A stretch of DNA of 9,843 bases, taken from contig CAZQQL010000103.1 in assembly GCA_964595455.1 (NCBI GenBank), forward strand, positions 1 to 9,843, given 5' to 3'. Origin of the DNA: DAOUEG01 sp964595455 (lineage in GTDB: Bacteria > Chloroflexota > Dehalococcoidia > Dehalococcoidales > RBG-16-60-22). The notes beneath the pieces are model-generated. The model did not search any database and was not told the DNA's origin. It worked only from the letters and a program-made list of their open reading frames with translations. Position 1 is the first letter of the stretch. Each line of letters opens with the position of its first letter. Positions 6,503 to 9,843 of this stretch are shown here, in pieces. Both the position numbers and the translations under genes were made by a program.

Positions 6503-7969
6503 ATGATTCAGAAAGAGAAGCTTGGTAAGATAGTAGGGTCCGCAAATGTCAGCGCTCAACAGGCTGCTCTGGATGCCTACTCGCGCGATGTCAGTTTCGT
6601 TAACAGCGTCAGACCGGCGTACATTGTCAAGCCCCGCAGCGCCGCAGAGGTCCAGAAGCTGGTCGCTCTCGCCAATGAGACCAATACCCCCCTCGTACCG
6701 GTGAGTTCCGGGCCGCCCCATTTCCGCGGGGACACGGTTCCCGGCGCCGGCGGCGCGGTCATCGTGGACTTGAGCGGTATGAAGCGCATCATCAGGGTGG
6801 ACAGGTACCACCGGGTCGCCATGGTGGAGCCGGGCGTGACCTTCGGGGAACTGATACCCGCCGCGGCGAAAGAAGGCATCCGCCTCAACATGCCGATGAT
6901 GCCGCGGAAGTCCAAGTCCGTCATCGGCAGCCTCCTGGAACGGGAACCCGTCATTATGCCCAAGTACCAGTGGGACGTCTCGGACCCGCTGGCTACGCTC
7001 GGGCTGGTTTTCGGTACCGGCGATGAGTTCAGGACCGGCCAGGCGGCTGGGCCGGGCACCATTGAGGAACAGTGGGCCGCGGGATCGGTACAGAAAGCGC
7101 CGTACGGACCCGGTACGGTCGGCTGGCACCGTATCATCCAGGGCGCACAGGGCACGATGGGCATCGTCACCTGGGCGTCATTGAGGTGCGAACTCCTTCC
7201 CCGGGTCGAAGAGCCCTTCCTCGTCGGCGATGACAGGCTCGGCAGGCTGTTCGACCTCACCCAGTGGCTGGTGCGAAGGAGACTGGTCAACGAGTGCTTC
7301 ATCGTCAACGGCAGCGCCCTTACGGCTATGATGGCGAAGAAATGGCCGGCTGATTTCAACAGCCGTGTCAGCGCCCTGCCGCCATGGATGGTATTCTATA
7401 ACCTCGCCGGTTACGAGTATTTCCCGGAAGACCGGATAAAGTACCAGGTCAAGGACATCAAGGGCATTACCCAGCGCCTGGGACTGGATTCAGCCAAATC
7501 GCTGGCGGGCATCTCCACCAACGATATCCTGAAAGCCGTCCAGGAACCCAGCGCCGAACCGTACTGGAAGCTCCGGAACAAGGGCGGCTGCGAGGACGTC
7601 ATGTTCCTGACCAATTATGAAAATCTTGAAAACCTCATCGGTATAATGGGGCGTCTCACCGAGGAAGCCGGCTACCCGGCCGCTGAACTCAGCACCTATA
7701 TCCAGCCGGTGGTCCAGGGGACAAGCTGCCACTGCGAATTCAACCTCTTCTATGACCCCGAGAACGCCGCCGAAGTGAAGAAGATCAGGGAACTGTCCGC
7801 TGCGGCGGTCAAAGCCCTGGCCGCCGGCGGCGCGTTCTTCTCGCGGCCGTACGGAGATAACGCGGATTTCATCATGAACCGCGACGCCGCTACGGTGACA
7901 GCCCTGCACAGGATGAAGACGGTATTCGACCCCAACTACATCATGAACCCCGGTAAGATTTGCTTCTAA
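6503..7969 (+). CDS. FAD-binding oxidoreductase, VAO/PCMH (FAD_binding_4) family, first of a tandem pair
   Basis: This 488-residue flavoprotein has the two-domain VAO/PCMH plan shared by glycolate oxidase GlcD, 4-cresol dehydrogenase and vanillyl-alcohol oxidase. The FAD domain includes RPAYIVKPRSAAEVQ (37-51), PLVPVSSGPP (63-72), VIVDLSGMKRI (86-96) and VEPGVTFGEL (108-117). A later glycine-rich stretch, IIQGAQGTMGIVT (211-223), closes the FAD site. The C-terminal substrate domain contains SCHCEFNLFYDP (408-419) and ends with FDPNYIMNPGK (475-485), the family's closing signature. H73 (PPHFRG) and H410 are candidates for a covalent flavin link or catalysis, unproven by eye. There is no signal peptide and no iron-sulfur domain, so electrons must go to oxygen or a separate acceptor. 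The start is set by AAGGAGG at 6490-6496. A 31-nt gap separates it from the related gene downstream, probably in one transcript. The substrate is unknown; phenols, alcohols and 2-hydroxy acids are all known for the family. Confidence 0.88.
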   Translation: MIQKEKLGKIVGSANVSAQQAALDAYSRDVSFVNSVRPAYIVKPRSAAEVQKLVALANETNTPLVPVSSGPPHFRGDTVPGAGGAVIVDLSGMKRIIRVDRYHRVAMVEPGVTFGELIPAAAKEGIRLNMPMMPRKSKSVIGSLLEREPVIMPKYQWDVSDPLATLGLVFGTGDEFRTGQAAGPGTIEEQWAAGSVQKAPYGPGTVGWHRIIQGAQGTMGIVTWASLRCELLPRVEEPFLVGDDRLGRLFDLTQWLVRRRLVNECFIVNGSALTAMMAKKWPADFNSRVSALPPWMVFYNLAGYEYFPEDRIKYQVKDIKGITQRLGLDSAKSLAGISTNDILKAVQEPSAEPYWKLRNKGGCEDVMFLTNYENLENLIGIMGRLTEEAGYPAAELSTYIQPVVQGTSCHCEFNLFYDPENAAEVKKIRELSAAAVKALAAGGAFFSRPYGDNADFIMNRDAATVTALHRMKTVFDPNYIMNPGKICF

Positions 7970-8000
7970 CCGAAACGGAGTGAGAGAGAGGTAACGACCG

Positions 8001-9479
8001 ATGGCTTTGAGCAAAGAGATCTATCAAGAGTTTGAAGATATTACCGGGCCGGACTATATCTGCAACGATCCGGCGATCATGCCGTCATATTACGGGATCG
8101 AGTTCGGCGCCATTGTCTTGCCGGAGAATACCGCCCAGGTGCAGGCCTTGATGAAGCTGTGCAACAAGCACAAGCTGGGGTTCGGGGCGGTCTCGTCCGG
8201 GTGGGGAGGCATGTATCCTCCCGGGACGATATTGTTCGACCTGCGTCGGATGAATAAAATAATCGAGATCAATGAAAAGAACATGTACGCCGTGGTGGAA
8301 CCGTACGTCATCGGGGCGGAACTCCAGGCGGAACTGATGAAGCGAGGCCTCAACTGCAGCATTAAAGGCGCCGGTTCCAACGGCTCCGCGATGCTGAAAG
8401 GCCACGGGCACATGGACCAGACCACCGGCGGCGACGACCGCAACTACCTGGCCGTGGAATGGGTCACGCCGGAGGGCGAGATACTCAGGCTGGGCTCGCT
8501 CGGGACTTCGGACGAGTGGTTTTCCGGGGACGGCCCCGGGCCGTCGCTCCGCTGCATGATCAGCGGCACCGTGCCGCCGGGACTCACACCCGGCATCATG
8601 ACCAGGGCTGCCCAGAAGGTGTATCCCTGGCCGGGACCGACCGAATTCCCCATCCAGGGCAACTCGCCGAGATATACCCTCAGCGAAATGCCGGCCAACA
8701 TCCTGACCCGCTATTACAGTTTCCCGTCCGCGGAAAAGATGTACGAGGCGGAACTCAAGATAGGCGAAGCTGAAATCTCTTATGAATTGATGTGCTTCAA
8801 TATGGCGATGGTCTCCGCCAACATCACCACCAGCAATGAGGAAGACATCGCAACTTTTGACCGGCTGCGCAAACAGGTCCAGGGACCGGGTTTCCTGCTT
8901 ATTATCATCGGCAATTCACCGGACGAATTTGACTACCAGCTCAAGGTGCTCGACCAGATACTCAAGGAGACCAACGGCAAATCGCTCAAAGAAGCCGAGG
9001 ACGTGAAGGTCGCCGGGACGCTGCTGGCCAACTGCATCCGGGTCTGCGCCTCCATCAGGGAGACGTTCCGTGTCGGCGCGACCGGCTGGGGAGGCTTCGC
9101 CATCATGGGCCAGCGGGACCTGACGATGCGCTGGCTGATGGAAGCGGGGCAGCGGAAAGGCGAACTCATCCAGAAAGGCCTCGCCATGGACGACGGCGCT
9201 GCCTTCTTCGGGTGCTTCGGATGGGGCGTCGAACAGGGGCATCTGGGCAAATCGGAGATTTTCTACCGCCCGACGTCAGCCCCCGGCTCGCCGGAAGCGG
9301 CGGCGGAGTGGCGCCGGATAACCAATATGAGGGCGCTGGAAGGCAAGTTTGCCGTGCCCATGGGACTCGATCCGGAACTGGTCAACCCGGCCATCTCGAA
9401 CTATATGATATGGCAGGGGAAGGTCAATGCCCTGTTCGATCCCAACGGCATTATTCCCAAGCCGGGCCCGCGGAGATAG
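8001..9479 (+). CDS. FAD-binding oxidoreductase, VAO/PCMH family, second of a tandem pair
   Basis: This 492-residue protein shares the fold and length of the preceding flavoprotein but not its detailed sequence. The FAD domain shows FGAIVLPENTAQVQ (35-48), FGAVSSGWGG (61-70), ILFDLRRMNKII (77-88) and YAVVEPYVIGAEL (96-108). A GDGPGPSLR motif (176-184) and the KVYPWPGP element (206-213) recall uncharacterised oxidoreductases of this superfamily. The C-terminal domain contains QGHLGKSEIFYRP (412-424), which lines up with the SCHCEFNLFYDP region of its neighbour. It ends FDPNGIIPKPG (479-489), a variant of the usual NPGK ending. No signal peptide or transmembrane helix is visible. GAGG (about 7988-7991) lies 9 nt before the ATG, a moderate ribosome binding site. 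The two genes are adjacent and codirectional, which suggests a heteromer or two consecutive oxidations, but neither can be shown here. Substrate and electron acceptor are unknown. Confidence 0.87.
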   Translation: MALSKEIYQEFEDITGPDYICNDPAIMPSYYGIEFGAIVLPENTAQVQALMKLCNKHKLGFGAVSSGWGGMYPPGTILFDLRRMNKIIEINEKNMYAVVEPYVIGAELQAELMKRGLNCSIKGAGSNGSAMLKGHGHMDQTTGGDDRNYLAVEWVTPEGEILRLGSLGTSDEWFSGDGPGPSLRCMISGTVPPGLTPGIMTRAAQKVYPWPGPTEFPIQGNSPRYTLSEMPANILTRYYSFPSAEKMYEAELKIGEAEISYELMCFNMAMVSANITTSNEEDIATFDRLRKQVQGPGFLLIIIGNSPDEFDYQLKVLDQILKETNGKSLKEAEDVKVAGTLLANCIRVCASIRETFRVGATGWGGFAIMGQRDLTMRWLMEAGQRKGELIQKGLAMDDGAAFFGCFGWGVEQGHLGKSEIFYRPTSAPGSPEAAAEWRRITNMRALEGKFAVPMGLDPELVNPAISNYMIWQGKVNALFDPNGIIPKPGPRR

Positions 9480-9510
9480 AGAAGTCCTCTCTTACAGATT
9501 AACTAGAGCT

Positions 9511-9540
9511 GTAGGGTGGGTTCCGCACGCGGAACCCACC
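9511..9540 (+). repeat. GTAGGG hairpin 1 (possible terminator of the flavoprotein operon)
   Basis: GTAGGG opens the element. GGTGGGTTCCG (9515-9525) pairs perfectly with CGGAACCCACC (9530-9540), an 11-bp stem with a CACG loop. The following TTCTTCTATTGTT is moderately T-rich. It starts 32 nt after the second flavoprotein's stop, so it may act as the operon's terminator as well as being a repeat. Confidence 0.7.
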
Positions 9541-9582
9541 TTCTTCTATTGTTCACATGGTTGAATGTCCATCAGAGCAACC

Positions 9583-9621
9583 GTAGGGTGGGTAAAATTC
9601 CCTTCCCCCCACTTTACCCAC
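9583..9621 (+). repeat. GTAGGG hairpin 2
   Basis: After GTAGGG (9583-9588), GTGGGTAAA (9588-9596) pairs perfectly with TTTACCCAC (9613-9621), a 9-bp stem around a 16-nt C-rich loop. It shares the first ten bases, GTAGGGTGGG, with hairpin 1, but the inner arm is different. Confidence 0.65.
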
Positions 9622-9635
9622 TAATATCCATGCTC

Positions 9636-9658
9636 GTAGGGCAGACTATTAGTCCGCC
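9636..9658 (+). repeat. GTAGGG hairpin 3
   Basis: It opens with GTAGGG (9636-9641). GGC-A-GACT (9640-9647) pairs with AGTC-C-GCC (9651-9658), leaving one A-C mismatch and a 3-nt loop. It keeps the GTAGGG head of the two previous hairpins but not the following TGGG. Confidence 0.5.
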
Positions 9659-9790
9659 GAAAAAACGAACCCTCAAGAAACCCGCCAAACAGCCATATCT
9701 CTGCAATTCGCAGGTTTATACCTCTTTTCTCTTTGTTTCTGATTTTTGATTTCTCATCTTTGCTCTAATAAAGAAAGTGACAAAACACCC

Positions 9791-9820
9791 TTGACAATAT
9801 GAGAACATGTGTACTACTAT
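9791..9820 (+). promoter_or_regulatory. Putative promoter for a gene beyond the right edge
   Basis: A perfect TTGACA (9791-9796) is followed after 18 nt by TACTAT (9815-9820; 4 of 6 to TATAAT). The predicted start is near 9827. GGAAGGA (9829-9835) follows and would be 8 nt from a start codon at 9844, just outside the window. The arrangement of perfect -35 box and very short leader resembles that before the first flavoprotein. Confidence 0.5.
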
Positions 9821-9843
9821 CAAACCACGGAAGGACATCCCGA

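Larger units (their letters stand above)
9480..9843. other. Intergenic region with hairpin repeats and no convincing gene
   Basis: This 364-nt stretch is lower in G+C than the genes, especially after 9660, where it is rich in A, T and C. It holds three GTAGGG-led hairpins (9511-9658), about 130 nt without recognisable structure, then a promoter-like pair and a purine-rich ribosome-binding-like site at the right edge. An open frame of 77 codons crosses it but runs through the hairpins, has no ribosome binding site and no family resemblance. Confidence 0.7.

Noticed and set aside
6240..6545. Minus-strand open frame of 101 codons in the second divergent region
   Set aside because: It overlaps the URO-D start, the promoter and the first flavoprotein codons, and shows no domain or ribosome binding site.
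6437..8014. Long open frames on the minus strand opposite the first flavoprotein gene (up to 260 codons)
   Set aside because: They are antisense to a protein with clear family motifs, have no recognisable domains, and arise because high-G+C codons leave few stops in the complementary frames.
9511..9658. CRISPR array from the repeated GTAGGG units
   Set aside because: Shared identity is only 6-10 bases, the arms differ, spacing is irregular (72 and 53 nt), and no cas gene is nearby.
9516..9749. Open frame of 77 codons after the last gene
   Set aside because: It begins inside hairpin 1 and runs through all three hairpins; composition is not coding-like and there is no ribosome binding site.

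Overview
The window is a GC-rich stretch (roughly 55-60% G+C by eye) packed with single-domain metabolic enzymes. There are no tRNAs, rRNAs, transposases or phage genes. The mix is two FAD_binding_4-type flavoproteins, an FAD_binding_2 dehydrogenase, a URO-D-superfamily protein, a zinc alcohol dehydrogenase, an SDR and a PaaK-like adenylating ligase. It resembles catabolic regions of uncultured anaerobic or microaerophilic bacteria such as Dehalococcoidia (Chloroflexota) or some Desulfobacterota. That taxonomic guess is inference from family content only.

Layout. (1) Positions 1-1119, plus strand: the last codons of an SDR, then a zinc-dependent MDR alcohol dehydrogenase 17 nt downstream. (2) 1130-2629, minus strand: an FAD-dependent dehydrogenase of the fumarate reductase/3-ketosteroid dehydrogenase superfamily, tail-to-tail with the alcohol dehydrogenase. 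(3) 2630-2786: a divergent promoter region. (4) 2787-4831, plus strand: a PaaK/CoF390-synthetase-like AMP-forming ligase followed 14 nt later by a peptidase E-like (S51, class I amidotransferase fold) protein. (5) 4842-4882: a strong hairpin, probably a bidirectional terminator. (6) 4900-6249, minus strand: a URO-D/MtaA-superfamily protein whose usual zinc ligands appear incomplete. (7) 6250-6502: a second divergent promoter region with a consensus -35 box and a strong ribosome binding site. (8) 6503-9479, plus strand: two tandem flavoproteins of the VAO/PCMH fold. (9) 9480-9843: no convincing gene, but three consecutive hairpins that all open with GTAGGG, then a promoter and Shine-Dalgarno sequence for a gene starting just past the right edge.

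How the genes may work together (inference). The set could oxidise an alcohol or phenolic side chain (VAO/PCMH-type flavoproteins, then alcohol dehydrogenase and SDR), activate an acid as acyl-adenylate/CoA thioester (PaaK-like), desaturate a ring or chain (FAD_binding_2 enzyme), and handle a methyl group or another URO-D-type reaction. No substrate can be read from the sequence. The units alternate in direction and each seems to have its own promoter, so this is a cluster of small transcription units rather than one operon. I found no clear-cut new system. The most interesting points are the unlike flavoprotein pair, the URO-D protein with altered metal-site positions, the ligase-peptidase E pairing, the GTAGGG hairpins, and a terminator-like hairpin inside the ligase gene.
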